A stretch of DNA of 64,000 nt from Stappia stellulata DSM 5886 (GTDB taxonomy: Bacteria; Pseudomonadota; Alphaproteobacteria; Rhizobiales; Stappiaceae): positions 620,001 to 684,000 of the forward strand of contig NZ_KE384083.1 in assembly GCF_000423705.1 (NCBI RefSeq), given 5' to 3'. The notes below the pieces were generated by a model, which saw nothing but the letters and a program-made list of their open reading frames with translations, searched no databases and was not told where the DNA came from. Below, one piece after another: positions 8,769 through 17,790 of this stretch. How positions within the stretch are numbered: position 1 is the stretch's first letter; each line of letters opens with the position of its first letter. The translations under genes were made by a program, and so were the position numbers.

Positions 8769-9845
8769 TCAGCCGCCGGTCGCCGCCTTGATCTTCTCAA
8801 GCGTCTTGCCTTCCATATCCTCCACCCCGGGAGGAATGTTGGCGAAGAACTTCAGGTTGTCGATATCCGCGTCGGTGAAGGAGGCGTTCACGGCCGCCTT
8901 CTTGTCTTCCGGCAAAAGATCCTTGGCCCCCTTCACGGAGGCGATGGCGCCGGTGCTGGCGGACATGATCGTCACGTTTTCCGGGCGCAACACGAAGTTG
9001 ATCCACTTGTAGGCGGCATCGTCCGCCTCGCCCTTGCGCGGAATCGCAAAGGTGTCGATCCAGGCAAGCGCGCCCGTCTCCGGCGGAACGAAGACGATGT
9101 TCTTGTTCTGGTCGAAGAGCTTGTAGGCGGTTGAATCCCAGGTTTCGGAGGCCACGATCTCGCCGGAGAGCATCATTGCCGAAAGGTCGTCGCCGCCCTT
9201 CCAGTAGGCCTTGATGTTCGCCTTGCACTCGATCAGCTTGTCGGCGACCTTGTCGAGGATTTCCTGATATTTGCCGAGGTCGGAATAGGCCGCGAACGGG
9301 TCCTCGCCCATCGAGAAGGCCATTCCGAGCAGGATCGTGCGCCGCAGGCGCATCGAGGTCTTGCCCTGGTATGCCGGATCGCAAAGATCGCCCCAGCCCT
9401 TGAGGTCCGGAGCCTTCGTCTTGTCGGCCATCAGGCCGGACGTGCCCCACTGGTGCGGCACGGCATAGACATTGCCGTCGATGGTGGTGTTGGCCTTCAC
9501 CCCGTCGAGCAGCGAAGCCTGCATCGCGTCGGTGTCGATCTGCGACAGGTCGAGAGGTTTGTAGATGTCGTATTCCAGCTGCGCTGCATAGATCCGGTCG
9601 TGACTGGGCTGGGCAAGATCGAAACCCGCACCTCCGGTTGCGCGCAGCTTCGCGATCATCTCCTCGTTGTTGGAAAAGGTCACCTCGACGTCGATGTCAG
9701 GGTACTCCTCCTCGAATTTCTGCACAAGTTCCTCGGGCGCATAAGAACCCCAGGTCAAGAGCCGCAGGGTTTCCGCCTGTGCGGTGCCGGCGGCGACCAG
9801 CATGGTCGCGGCCAGCAGGCTGGCGATTGTTGTCTTGGTGCGCAT
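8769..9845 (-). CDS. Periplasmic spermidine/putrescine-type substrate-binding protein
   Basis: This 358-residue exported protein has a signal peptide of about 24 residues (lysine near the start, a hydrophobic core, then GTAQA). The mature part opens ETLRLLTWGSYAPEELVQKF, which is the PotD/PotF (SBP_bac_8) start, and FDLAQPSHDRI follows. It captures the ligand for the PotABC-like membrane complex encoded downstream. A GGGAGG site precedes the ATG at 9845. The neighbours (amine oxidase, GMC, aldehyde dehydrogenase) suggest an amine- or amino-alcohol-like ligand, but this is inference. It is separated from the MocR gene by 116 bp that include repeats likely to be a regulatory site. Confidence 0.9.
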   Translation of the reverse strand: MRTKTTIASLLAATMLVAAGTAQAETLRLLTWGSYAPEELVQKFEEEYPDIDVEVTFSNNEEMIAKLRATGGAGFDLAQPSHDRIYAAQLEYDIYKPLDLSQIDTDAMQASLLDGVKANTTIDGNVYAVPHQWGTSGLMADKTKAPDLKGWGDLCDPAYQGKTSMRLRRTILLGMAFSMGEDPFAAYSDLGKYQEILDKVADKLIECKANIKAYWKGGDDLSAMMLSGEIVASETWDSTAYKLFDQNKNIVFVPPETGALAWIDTFAIPRKGEADDAAYKWINFVLRPENVTIMSASTGAIASVKGAKDLLPEDKKAAVNASFTDADIDNLKFFANIPPGVEDMEGKTLEKIKAATGG

Positions 9846-9870
9846 CAGTTCCTCCCTTAAACGCAGTCAA

Positions 9871-9908
9871 CACGATCGAAATGACATGAGCGACATGACA
9901 GTATCGTG
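9871..9908 (-). promoter_or_regulatory. Candidate operator upstream of the binding-protein gene
   Basis: Two copies of GACATGA (9883-9889 and 9892-9898) start 9 bp apart, inside an outer inverted repeat CACGAT / ATCGTG (9871-9876 and 9903-9908). The site lies 26-63 bp upstream of the binding-protein start. MocR-type regulators often bind direct repeats, so the adjacent regulator is a reasonable candidate. No convincing -35/-10 pair is seen. Confidence 0.35.
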
Positions 9909-9961
9909 AAAAAGTCTATGGCCCGATTGGACTGCAAAATATATCCATTCCCGATATTTTA

Positions 9962-11452
9962 TCAGTCCAATCCACCCTCCCGCGAAACAATCTTGCGAAC
10001 CACCGCAATTCCCTTTCGGATTTCCTCCGGTGTCACGCTGCCAAATCCGAGAACCACTCCCCGCTGCGGGAGCGGTGACAGAGCATAGCGGCCCAGCGGC
10101 GAGATGACGACACCTTCCGCACGCAACTTCCGAACGACGGTCTCTTCCGCTAAGTTATCCGAAAGGAACCCTACGGCATGAAATCCGCTGCCGGTGGACT
10201 GCACGTCGATACGTCCACGCAAGGAGGCGGCCGCATCGATCAGCGCATCGTGACGCTCCCGGTAGAGCTGACGCATGGTTCGGATGTGCGTGGCGAACAG
10301 CCCTTCGTCCATGAAATCGGCAACGATGGCCTGGGTTACGGTTGGCGCGCCGCTGAGCCAGGCCTCCCAGATGCGCTCGCAGGCGGCAACCAGTCCGCGC
10401 GGTGCGAGCACGAACCCGAGCCTGAGGCTTGGAAACAACGACTTGGAAAAGGTCCCGACGTAGATCACCCGGTCGCGGGTATCGATGCTCTTCAGCGTCG
10501 GCGGGGGCTGGTCGCCGTAGTAAAACTCGCCGTCGTAATCGTCCTCGACGATCATCGCATCGGCGTCGTTGGCCGCCTGGAGCAACGCCAGCCTGCGTTC
10601 CAGGCTCATGACATGGCCGAGCGGCTGCTGATGCGACGGCGTCACGAAGGCAAGCCGGAAATGCGGCGCGCGCGCCAGCCCCTCCTCCACGCACAGTCCT
10701 TCCGTATCGACGCCGATGGGAACGAGCTTGGCGCCATTGGCGACAAAGGCATTGCGCGCGCCGATCGCACCCGGGTTCTCGAACCACACCGTTTCGCCAG
10801 GGTTGACCAGCATTGCGCTGATCAGGGAAAAGCCCTGCTGCGCGCCGTTGACGATGAAGATCTGGTCGGGTTCGCAGGTGATGCCGCGCGAGGCGTTGAG
10901 CTGGCGGGCAATCGCCGCACGCAGACGCGGATAGCCGAAAGGCTCCCCGTAACCGGTGACGTGGTCACGCTCGCCGCGCCAATGCCGGGCCGACAGACGC
11001 GCCCATTGCGCCATGGGAAAGGCGTCGAGCGCGGGAAGCGCCGTGGTGAAGGCCTGCGACTTGTGCGGCAGGCGGCTGCGGGGGGCAAATTCCGGCGCGG
11101 CATGGATTGCGGAATGCGACAGGCGCGGCCGGGCAAACCTGGAGGCCGGCGCGCCGTTTCCGGCCGCCACGGGATCGCGCACCTTCAGCGCATCGCTGAC
11201 GAAGGTTCCCGCGCCCACCCGCGCTTCCAGCAGTCCCTCGGAGACCAGCCGGTCGACGGCATCTATCACCGTCGTGCGCGACACGCCGACCTCCTGCGCC
11301 AGCGTGCGCGTCGCCGGCAGGCGGTCGCCCGGTGCAAGCCCGCCCGACAGCAGCAATTCGCGCAAGGCCATGTAAAGCTGCACCGAAATGCGCCGGTTCG
11401 ACGTCTTGTCGATGCGGATCGAGGACAGCATCATTCCGGCGTGGCGCTTCAT
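9962..11452 (-). CDS. MocR/PdxR-type regulator (GntR HTH fused to PLP aminotransferase-like domain)
   Basis: The protein has 496 residues in two parts. The winged-helix GntR domain is at about residues 20-87 (GDRLPATRTLAQEVGVSRTT, then the LEARVGAGTFVSD wing). A fold-type I aminotransferase-like domain follows, with the PLP-pocket Asp in EDDYDGEFYY (303-312) and the probable PLP-binding Lys at 337 in GTFSKSLFPSLRLG. MocR proteins sense an amine or PLP adduct and regulate nearby uptake or catabolic genes. It sits between the leftward importer operon and the divergent enolase-superfamily/ALDH pair and is the obvious regulator of both. The ATG at 11452 has a GGGGAGG site. Confidence 0.92.
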   Translation of the reverse strand: MKRHAGMMLSSIRIDKTSNRRISVQLYMALRELLLSGGLAPGDRLPATRTLAQEVGVSRTTVIDAVDRLVSEGLLEARVGAGTFVSDALKVRDPVAAGNGAPASRFARPRLSHSAIHAAPEFAPRSRLPHKSQAFTTALPALDAFPMAQWARLSARHWRGERDHVTGYGEPFGYPRLRAAIARQLNASRGITCEPDQIFIVNGAQQGFSLISAMLVNPGETVWFENPGAIGARNAFVANGAKLVPIGVDTEGLCVEEGLARAPHFRLAFVTPSHQQPLGHVMSLERRLALLQAANDADAMIVEDDYDGEFYYGDQPPPTLKSIDTRDRVIYVGTFSKSLFPSLRLGFVLAPRGLVAACERIWEAWLSGAPTVTQAIVADFMDEGLFATHIRTMRQLYRERHDALIDAAASLRGRIDVQSTGSGFHAVGFLSDNLAEETVVRKLRAEGVVISPLGRYALSPLPQRGVVLGFGSVTPEEIRKGIAVVRKIVSREGGLD

Positions 11453-11590
11453 GTTCCTCCCCTTCAGCGCAATATTGGTATGGAAATTTCCGCAAAACGG
11501 ACCTTAATTCAAGACCAATTCTGGATAGGTTGGCGCGAATGGTTTGACCTGCGGCCGGAAAACCGCCCGCGCAGGAGGAATTGGACGTCG
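11453..11590. promoter_or_regulatory. Divergent promoter region between the MocR gene and the catabolic pair
   Basis: This 138-bp intergenic region must hold promoters for both directions. It contains ATTGGT and ACCAAT as an inverted pair about 33 bp apart (near 11474 and 11514) in an AT-richer stretch. A GGAGGA ribosome binding site for the rightward gene is at 11573-11579. Binding by the MocR-type regulator is inferred. Confidence 0.4.
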
Positions 11591-12703
11591 ATGAGAATCA
11601 CGGCAATCGAGACGTTCACGACGCAGTTCGTCTGTTTCGTGCGGGTCACGGCGGAGAACGGCGCGCAAGGCTGGGGACAGGTCGCGCCCTATTTCGCCGA
11701 CATCACCGCGGAGGTGCTTCACCGCCAGGTCGCGCCCCATGCGCTGGGTGAGGATGCCTTCGACGTCGCCCGTCTGATGGACATCATTCCCGAGCGCGAG
11801 CACAAGTTCCCGGGCGCCTATGTCCGCCGCGCGATGGGCGGGCTCGACACAGCACTTTTCGACCTGCGCGGACGCCTTGAAGGAAAACCCGTCTGCGAAC
11901 TCCTCGGTGGAACGCCGGGACGCGTGCGGGCCTATGGTTCCTCGATGAAACGCGACATAACGGCAAAGGACGAGGCGGAACGCCTGAAGCGCCTTCAGGA
12001 TGCCCATGGCTTCACCGCCTTCAAGTTCCGCATTGGAGCCGAATGCGGCCGTGACCGGGACGAATGGCCCGGCCGCACCGAGGAGATCGTGCCGACGATG
12101 CGTGCGGCCTTCGCCGACGACACGGCGCTTCTGGTCGATGCCAATTCCTGCTACTCGCCGCAAAAGGCCATCGAGGTCGGGCGTTTTCTGGAAGACAACG
12201 GCATCTCGCACTACGAGGAGCCCTGTCCCTACTGGCACTACGATCAGACCAAACAGGTCACCGATGCGCTCGCCATCGATATCACCGGCGGCGAACAGGA
12301 TTGCTCCCTTGTCGACTGGGCGCGGATGATCGACCAGCGGGTGGTGGACGTGATCCAGCCTGATATCTGCTATCTCGGAGGCCTGGTCCGAACGCTGCAG
12401 GTGGCAAAAATGGCGGAGTCGGCCGGCATTCCCTGCACGCCGCATGCGGCCAATCTGTCGATGGTGACACTCTTCACCATGCATCTGCTGCGCGCGATCC
12501 CGAACGCGGGCAAATACCTCGAGTTTTCCATCGAAGGCAAGGACTACTACCCTTGGCAGGAGGGCCTGTTCGTCTCCTCGCCCTTCGCCATTGACGACGG
12601 TCATGCCACGGTGACCGACGCCCCCGGCTGGGGCGTCGAGGTCAATCCCGAATGGCTTGCCCGGTCGAGCTACAAGATCAGCACCCAGGATACGCAATCA
12701 TGA
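11591..12703 (+). CDS. Mandelate racemase/muconate lactonizing-type enzyme (enolase superfamily)
   Basis: A 370-residue TIM-barrel enzyme. The metal ligands read D183 (LLVDANSCY), E209 (EEP) and E235 (GGEQD), and the His-Asp dyad is formed by D258 (IQPD) and H285 (TPHAANLS), as in the mandelate racemase subgroup. The second-strand base motif is K145-F-R147, where many members have KxK. These enzymes abstract an alpha-proton from a carboxylate, giving racemisation, epimerisation or acid-sugar dehydration. The frame is open far upstream as a shadow of the regulator gene; the ATG at 11591 with GGAGGA 11 nt before it is the true start. It overlaps the ALDH gene by 4 nt. The substrate is unknown. 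Confidence 0.9.
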   Translation: MRITAIETFTTQFVCFVRVTAENGAQGWGQVAPYFADITAEVLHRQVAPHALGEDAFDVARLMDIIPEREHKFPGAYVRRAMGGLDTALFDLRGRLEGKPVCELLGGTPGRVRAYGSSMKRDITAKDEAERLKRLQDAHGFTAFKFRIGAECGRDRDEWPGRTEEIVPTMRAAFADDTALLVDANSCYSPQKAIEVGRFLEDNGISHYEEPCPYWHYDQTKQVTDALAIDITGGEQDCSLVDWARMIDQRVVDVIQPDICYLGGLVRTLQVAKMAESAGIPCTPHAANLSMVTLFTMHLLRAIPNAGKYLEFSIEGKDYYPWQEGLFVSSPFAIDDGHATVTDAPGWGVEVNPEWLARSSYKISTQDTQS

Positions 12704-14208
12704 CAACTTCCAACGAAACCTCCAGGACGGATCTCGTCGCAGAGGCGCTGCGCACGGGAACGCTTGCTGGATTGCCGGACGGCCATTTCATCGGCGGCGG
12801 ATTTGTCCGTCCCGCGCACAACCGGCGCATGGAGAGCTTCGACCCCGGTCGCGGAGTGGTTTTTGCGGAGTTCGCAGCCGGCACGCCCGAGGATATCGAC
12901 GACGCGGTGGCGAGCGCTCGCCATGCCTTCGAGGTCGTCTGGCGCGACACGCGCCCGGTCGAGCGCGCCCGCATTCTCATGCGCGCCTCGCAGCTCATCC
13001 TTGAAAACCTCGAAAGGCTTGCGGTTGCGGAAACGCTCGACAGCGGCAAACCGATTGCCGAAGCGCGCGGCGATGTGCGCGGTGCGGCCCGCACCTTCGA
13101 GTATTACGCCGGCGCCTGCGACAAGCTCGAAGGCGCTAGCTTTCCGCTCGGGCCCGACTATCTCGCCTATTCCATCCATGAGCCGGTCGGCGTGACCGCC
13201 CATATCATCCCCTGGAACTTTCCGATCTCGACGGCCGCGCGCGGCTTCGCACCGGCCCTTGCCGCCGGCTGTACGATCGTCGCCAAACCGGCCGAGCAGA
13301 CCCCCTTCACAGCCCTGATGCTCGCCGAGCTCCTGTCGCAGGCCGGGCTTCCGGACGGGGTGTGCAACGTCGTCACCGGAACGGGCGCGGACGCAGGCGC
13401 CCCGCTGACGCAACACGCCGGCATCGACCACATCACCTTCACCGGCTCCGTCGCCACGGGCCGCAAGGTGATGAAGGCCGCCGCCGATGACATCACCCGC
13501 GTCGTGCTCGAACTTGGCGGCAAGTCGCCGGTGGTGGTGCTGAAGGATTGCGACCGCGAGCAGGCCCTTTCCGGCGTTCTCGGCGCGATCTACGAAAACG
13601 CGGGACAGATCTGCTCGGCCGGGTCCCGCTTGATCGTCGAACGCTCGATCCAGGACGACTTCCTCGCCGCCCTGGCCACCCGCGCAAAGGCGCTCACGCT
13701 CGGGCACGGGCTCCGCGGCCCGGACGTCGGACCGGTGAATTCCGCCGAGCAGCTCGACAAGATCGCCGGCTTCGTGGCCCGGGCCCGGCAGACGGGCGCC
13801 GAGGTCGTTGCCGGCGGCCAGGCAACATGCGATCCGGAGACCGGCAAGGGCTGGTTCTATGAGCCGACCATTGTCGCGAACCTGAGCCCCCGCGATGAAA
13901 TCGTGCAGGAAGAGGTGTTTGGACCGGTGCTTGCGGTTCAGGGCGCGGACGATCCCGATCATGCGCTGGCGCTCGCCAACGACAGCCAGTACGGCCTGGT
14001 CGCCGGTGTCTACACCAGCGATCTGGGCACCGCGCACCGCCTCGCGCGGCGCATCGATGCGGGGCAAGTCTTCATCAACGAGTATTTCGCCGGCGGAATC
14101 GAGGTGCCCTTCGGCGGCAACAAGAAGTCCGGCTTCGGCCGCGAAAAGGGCCTCGAAGGCCTGAAGAGCTACTGCAAGACCAAGAGCGTCGCCGCGCGCA
14201 TCGCCTGA
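12700..14208 (+). CDS. NAD(P)-dependent aldehyde dehydrogenase
   Basis: The enzyme has 502 residues and the complete ALDH signature: IIPWNFP with N173, general base E271 in LELGGKSP, and catalytic C305 in ENAGQICSAGSR. The C-terminal cofactor contact is FGGNKKSGFGREKG. It oxidises an aldehyde to the acid with NAD(P)+. The start is the ATG within the ATGA overlap with the preceding gene, giving translational coupling. Together with the GMC and DAO enzymes across the regulator it would complete alcohol or amine to aldehyde to acid oxidation; the order of steps is inferred. The BetB-like length and motifs do not by themselves prove betaine aldehyde as substrate. Confidence 0.93.
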   Translation: MTTSNETSRTDLVAEALRTGTLAGLPDGHFIGGGFVRPAHNRRMESFDPGRGVVFAEFAAGTPEDIDDAVASARHAFEVVWRDTRPVERARILMRASQLILENLERLAVAETLDSGKPIAEARGDVRGAARTFEYYAGACDKLEGASFPLGPDYLAYSIHEPVGVTAHIIPWNFPISTAARGFAPALAAGCTIVAKPAEQTPFTALMLAELLSQAGLPDGVCNVVTGTGADAGAPLTQHAGIDHITFTGSVATGRKVMKAAADDITRVVLELGGKSPVVVLKDCDREQALSGVLGAIYENAGQICSAGSRLIVERSIQDDFLAALATRAKALTLGHGLRGPDVGPVNSAEQLDKIAGFVARARQTGAEVVAGGQATCDPETGKGWFYEPTIVANLSPRDEIVQEEVFGPVLAVQGADDPDHALALANDSQYGLVAGVYTSDLGTAHRLARRIDAGQVFINEYFAGGIEVPFGGNKKSGFGREKGLEGLKSYCKTKSVAARIA

Positions 14209-14224
14209 CCGGTTCACCCGCCCC

Positions 14225-14252
14225 GTGGCGAGCGCCCGCAGGCCCTCGCCAC
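14225..14252 (+). terminator. Hairpin after the aldehyde dehydrogenase gene
   Basis: An 8-bp perfect stem (GTGGCGAG / CTCGCCAC) with a 12-nt loop starts 17 nt past the stop codon. No T-run follows, so confidence as a terminator is moderate. Confidence 0.4.
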
Positions 14253-14470
14253 AGGATCTGTCGGCCGTCTCACCGACAGGGCGCGAAGGTCCCTCCCCTC
14301 TCGCCCGAATGCATTGGGTCGTTTTTGACACGTCGATCCGTTTTCACCGCGCTTGGCCGTTGAACAATCCGCACGCTTGACCGAAAACTCGGAACACGCG
14401 CGGCACGACCACGGCAAGGCACGGCCGTGAGCGTCCGTCCCGGAGCCGCCGATGAGCAGGTGAGGTCGAC

Positions 14471-15805
14471 ATGTCGAAAGCCATCCCGTCCCCGTTTCGG
14501 GCGCGACGGTCGTCCCGTTTGGCGCGCATATGCGAGAAGGGCGTTCACACGGCACTTGTCGCCGCTCTCGGACTGGCGCTCGCGTCCACGGCTTCCGCTC
14601 AGGCGATTGCCGCCAGCGAGTTACGCATTCTCACATCCATGCCGCCGGCACTGTTCCAGCCCTACAAGGAGGCCTTCGAGGCCGCCAACCCGGGCACCTA
14701 TGTTCTGGTTCTCAACAAGCACACGGGCGCGGCACTGGAAGAGGTCGTGCGCGGCAATCCACGGCACTTCGACATCTTCTGGGCGAGCGCGCCGGAAGCC
14801 TTCTCCATCCTTGCAAGCCATGACGCCTTTGCCTCCGAAGGGACGCAAAAGCCGCTCTGCCCGGCCACGGGCGCGCGCGGATACCGCCCCTTTGCCCTGT
14901 CCTCCATCGGCTGGACACGGCGCGCGGACAGTTCGCTCTTCATGCCCGCCGACTGGAACGACCTGTTGCTTCCCGCCTATCGCGAGCGCATCGGCATGGC
15001 GCGGCCCTCGCGCTCCGGGACCATGCACATGCTGGTCGAGCGCTTCTTGCAGGTTCGCGGCTGGAACGAGGGCTGGGGCTATTTCCTCGCCCTGTCGGAA
15101 AACCTTTCGACACTGACATCGCGCAGTTTCGGCGTGATCGACGGGGTGCGCAGCGACCGCTTCGACATCGGGATCACCATCGATTTTCTCGCGGTGAGCG
15201 CACAGCCGGACCTGACGTTCCGCTATGGCAAGCCGGTGATGATCTTCCCCGCCCAGATCGGCGTCCTTGCAAGCGGCAAGGCCGGCGATCTTGCCTGCGC
15301 CTTCGTCGCATACCTGCTGTCCGACAAAGGCCAGCGCGTGCTGCTCGACCCGGAGATCGGACGCGTTCCGATCTCCCGCACGCTCCGCGAGGCGGACACC
15401 GACAATGTGCCCAAGGAAATCCGGGAGGCGATGCGACTTCCCTGGCTGGCCTATGACGCGGAACTTGCCCGCGACCGCTACTGGGCGGTCAACGGCCTGT
15501 TCGACATCTTCATTTCCGACGTCCTGCCGGAGCGTCGCGCGCTTTGGGCCCGCTACCGGCGACTGGAGGCGCAAGGCGCGTCGATCCGGCTGGCCCTTGT
15601 CCATGACATGCTCACCACCCTGCCTGTGCCCGAAACGCTTGCGACCTCCAGCGAATTGAACGACCTGCCGTTGCGCATCACCAATTTGACCGCGCAGACC
15701 GACCGCCAGAAGGCCGCGCTGGAGGCCTGGCGCAAGGCGGCTCTTCAACAGATTGCCGCCATCGATGCCGCCTTGCGCGATGTCGAGGACGGGGCAAGCC
15801 CATGA
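14471..15805 (+). CDS. PgtC-like periplasmic sensor (binding-protein homologue)
   Basis: This 444-residue protein has a long N-terminus and a signal peptide (hydrophobic segment ending STASAQA). It has the fold signature of iron/phosphosugar-type binding proteins (FbpA/AfuA/PgtC family): ELRILTSMP after cleavage, then FDIFWASAPEAF, then the anion-site-like PSRSGT and SRSFGV. The C-terminal ~120 residues form a helical extension. In Salmonella, PgtC is a periplasmic partner of the PgtB kinase. Here the gene is followed by a kinase gene with an ATGA overlap, so it most likely presents ligand to that kinase rather than to a permease. It is a paralogue of the importer binding protein at 19205-20527. 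Confidence 0.8.
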   Translation: MSKAIPSPFRARRSSRLARICEKGVHTALVAALGLALASTASAQAIAASELRILTSMPPALFQPYKEAFEAANPGTYVLVLNKHTGAALEEVVRGNPRHFDIFWASAPEAFSILASHDAFASEGTQKPLCPATGARGYRPFALSSIGWTRRADSSLFMPADWNDLLLPAYRERIGMARPSRSGTMHMLVERFLQVRGWNEGWGYFLALSENLSTLTSRSFGVIDGVRSDRFDIGITIDFLAVSAQPDLTFRYGKPVMIFPAQIGVLASGKAGDLACAFVAYLLSDKGQRVLLDPEIGRVPISRTLREADTDNVPKEIREAMRLPWLAYDAELARDRYWAVNGLFDIFISDVLPERRALWARYRRLEAQGASIRLALVHDMLTTLPVPETLATSSELNDLPLRITNLTAQTDRQKAALEAWRKAALQQIAAIDAALRDVEDGASP

Positions 15806-17790
15806 CATTGTCCCGGCGGGGCTATTGGGCGGGCGGGATCTGGCGGCGCCTGTTCGTCGTGATCGGCATCACGGTGATGGTGCTGTGGTTCATGCTTGCC
15901 CTCTCGATCCTGCTGTTCGCCCGGGTACAGGAGGATTATTCGGACCTGGCCGCCTCGCATGTCCCGCGCCTGGCGCTGTCGAGCGAACTTGCGGAATACT
16001 CTGCCCGTCTGGCCGGTCTTGCCACCGCGATCCTGGGACGGCAAACGGAAGATCAGGATCTCCTCGCCGAGATCAAGCGGGTGTCGGTCCAGCTGGCATC
16101 CGCCCTGAAGGATCCGGCCTGGACCGATCCCCTGCCCGCCAATGCTCCGGACGTTCGCCGCATCGCCGAGACGCCCGGCGATGTCGAGCGCGAGTTGCTG
16201 GCGCTGCTGGCGCTCTTCGAGAACCGCCGCGCGCTGTCCGACGCGCTCGCCGACGGAATCGAGCGTCTGCGCTGGCTGAACGTGGACATCCAGGATGAGG
16301 TCGACCCGATCCTCAACGACTATTCCTTCAACATCGAGGCGATGATGCGCGCAATCGGCGCCGCCGAGCAGCGCTCTGTCCGCGAGGATCTTGTGCGCCG
16401 CATTGGCGACGAACGAACCCTGCGCAACGCCATCGCCCAGATCGGCGGCGACGCGGCAACCGCCGTCACCCTGATCATTCAGGGCAGTGTGGCGGCCGAT
16501 CCGCTGCAACTCGAACGCTTTTCCGATCTCACCAACGACATGCTCGTGCGCGTCACGGAGAGCGTTGATGCGATCCCGGCGAAGCCCGAGTTCCTCACCC
16601 TCCGCCAGTCGGTCGCGGGCTTGCGCGACGTCGCGCAAGGAGACAAGGGCGTGTTCGCCCTGCGCAATGACTGGCTCACGCAGGAACTGCGCGTCTACGC
16701 GCGGATCCAGTCGCTGCAGGACGGGATCACCGCGCTGCAGGCAAACCTGACCGAGGTCGCAGAAAGCGAGAAGCGCAGCGTTCTGGCCTCCGTCGATGGC
16801 GCCGCGCAACGGTTGCGCACCACGATGGCCTGGCTGATCGGCGCCACGATCCTCGTCGGGATCGCCGGTGTCGCCACGCTCTTCGGCATCGTCCAGAAGG
16901 GCATCATCGCTCCCTTGCAGCAATTGACCGATGCAATGATGGGAATTGCCGAGGGCGAGCGGAGGGAAACGCTGCCTCCGGTGACCGGCGACGAGATCGG
17001 ACGCATGGCGCAGGCAGTCCGCGTGTTCCAGTCGTCGATCCTGGCGCGGGACGGGGCCATCGAAGACCTCCACCGCACCCAGGCGGAACTGGTGCAGGCG
17101 GGCAAGATGGCAGCGCTCGGCAACCTCTCGGCCGGCATCAGCCACGAATTGAACCAGCCGCTGGCCGCGATGAAGTACCGCCTGCATCTGCTGCACACCG
17201 CCCGGGACACGAATGATGCCTTCCAGATCGACCGCCAGATCGGTCGGATTTCCGCACTGGCGGAACGGATGGAGGCAATCATCGCCCATCTGCGTCGCTT
17301 CGCCCGGCGCGCCGACCAGGAGCGGGTCCCCTTGTCGCTTGGCGAGACCATCGACAACGCGATCGCACTGATGCGCGGCAAGATCGACGCGCCGGGCATC
17401 ACGCTCAAGGTAGAGGACACCTGCCGCGCCGCATCCGTGATCGGCGATCCGATTCTGGTCGAACAGGTGCTGGTCAATCTCCTGTCGAATGCGGTCGACG
17501 CCATCGAGGATGCCGGGGGAACCGGTGAGATCGAGATGACGGGAGCGCCCTCGGGCAAGGATTTCGTGCTCACCATTTCCGATACGGGCGTCGGGCTCGG
17601 GGACCTCGCTCCGGAAGTCGCGATCGATCCTTTCGTATCCACCAAGACGGCCGGCCGGGGCATGGGTCTCGGCCTGTCAATCTCCTACAATATCGCGCGG
17701 GACCTGAACGGCGACTTCCGCCTGGAGCCGGGCGACAGGGGCGGCGCGCGTGCCGTCCTGCAACTTCCCAGCGGGGACCGCGATGACTGA
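15802..17790 (+). CDS. PgtB-like sensor histidine kinase
   Basis: The kinase has 662 residues. The first transmembrane helix is at about 17-41, a long helical periplasmic domain spans 42-340, the second helix is at about 342-363, and HAMP follows at 365-415. The dimerisation box carries phospho-accepting H448 in SAGISHELNQPLAAMK. The catalytic ATPase part contains the N-box LVNLLSNAVDAI and the G-boxes DTGVGLG and GRGMGLGLS. It is inner-membrane and is expected to phosphorylate the regulator encoded next, whose gene it overlaps by 8 nt. The fully helical sensor domain has no visible own ligand pocket, consistent with sensing through the upstream periplasmic protein. Confidence 0.9.
   Translation: MTLSRRGYWAGGIWRRLFVVIGITVMVLWFMLALSILLFARVQEDYSDLAASHVPRLALSSELAEYSARLAGLATAILGRQTEDQDLLAEIKRVSVQLASALKDPAWTDPLPANAPDVRRIAETPGDVERELLALLALFENRRALSDALADGIERLRWLNVDIQDEVDPILNDYSFNIEAMMRAIGAAEQRSVREDLVRRIGDERTLRNAIAQIGGDAATAVTLIIQGSVAADPLQLERFSDLTNDMLVRVTESVDAIPAKPEFLTLRQSVAGLRDVAQGDKGVFALRNDWLTQELRVYARIQSLQDGITALQANLTEVAESEKRSVLASVDGAAQRLRTTMAWLIGATILVGIAGVATLFGIVQKGIIAPLQQLTDAMMGIAEGERRETLPPVTGDEIGRMAQAVRVFQSSILARDGAIEDLHRTQAELVQAGKMAALGNLSAGISHELNQPLAAMKYRLHLLHTARDTNDAFQIDRQIGRISALAERMEAIIAHLRRFARRADQERVPLSLGETIDNAIALMRGKIDAPGITLKVEDTCRAASVIGDPILVEQVLVNLLSNAVDAIEDAGGTGEIEMTGAPSGKDFVLTISDTGVGLGDLAPEVAIDPFVSTKTAGRGMGLGLSISYNIARDLNGDFRLEPGDRGGARAVLQLPSGDRDD

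Noticed and set aside
7410-9134. Long rightward open frame opposite the ATPase and binding-protein genes
   Set aside because: It mirrors two well-supported genes, has no recognised domain and crosses their intergenic hairpin.
10178-11590. Upstream in-frame extension of the enolase-superfamily gene
   Set aside because: The extra ~470 codons are antisense to the MocR gene and show no conservation; GGAGGA before ATG 11591 gives the true start.
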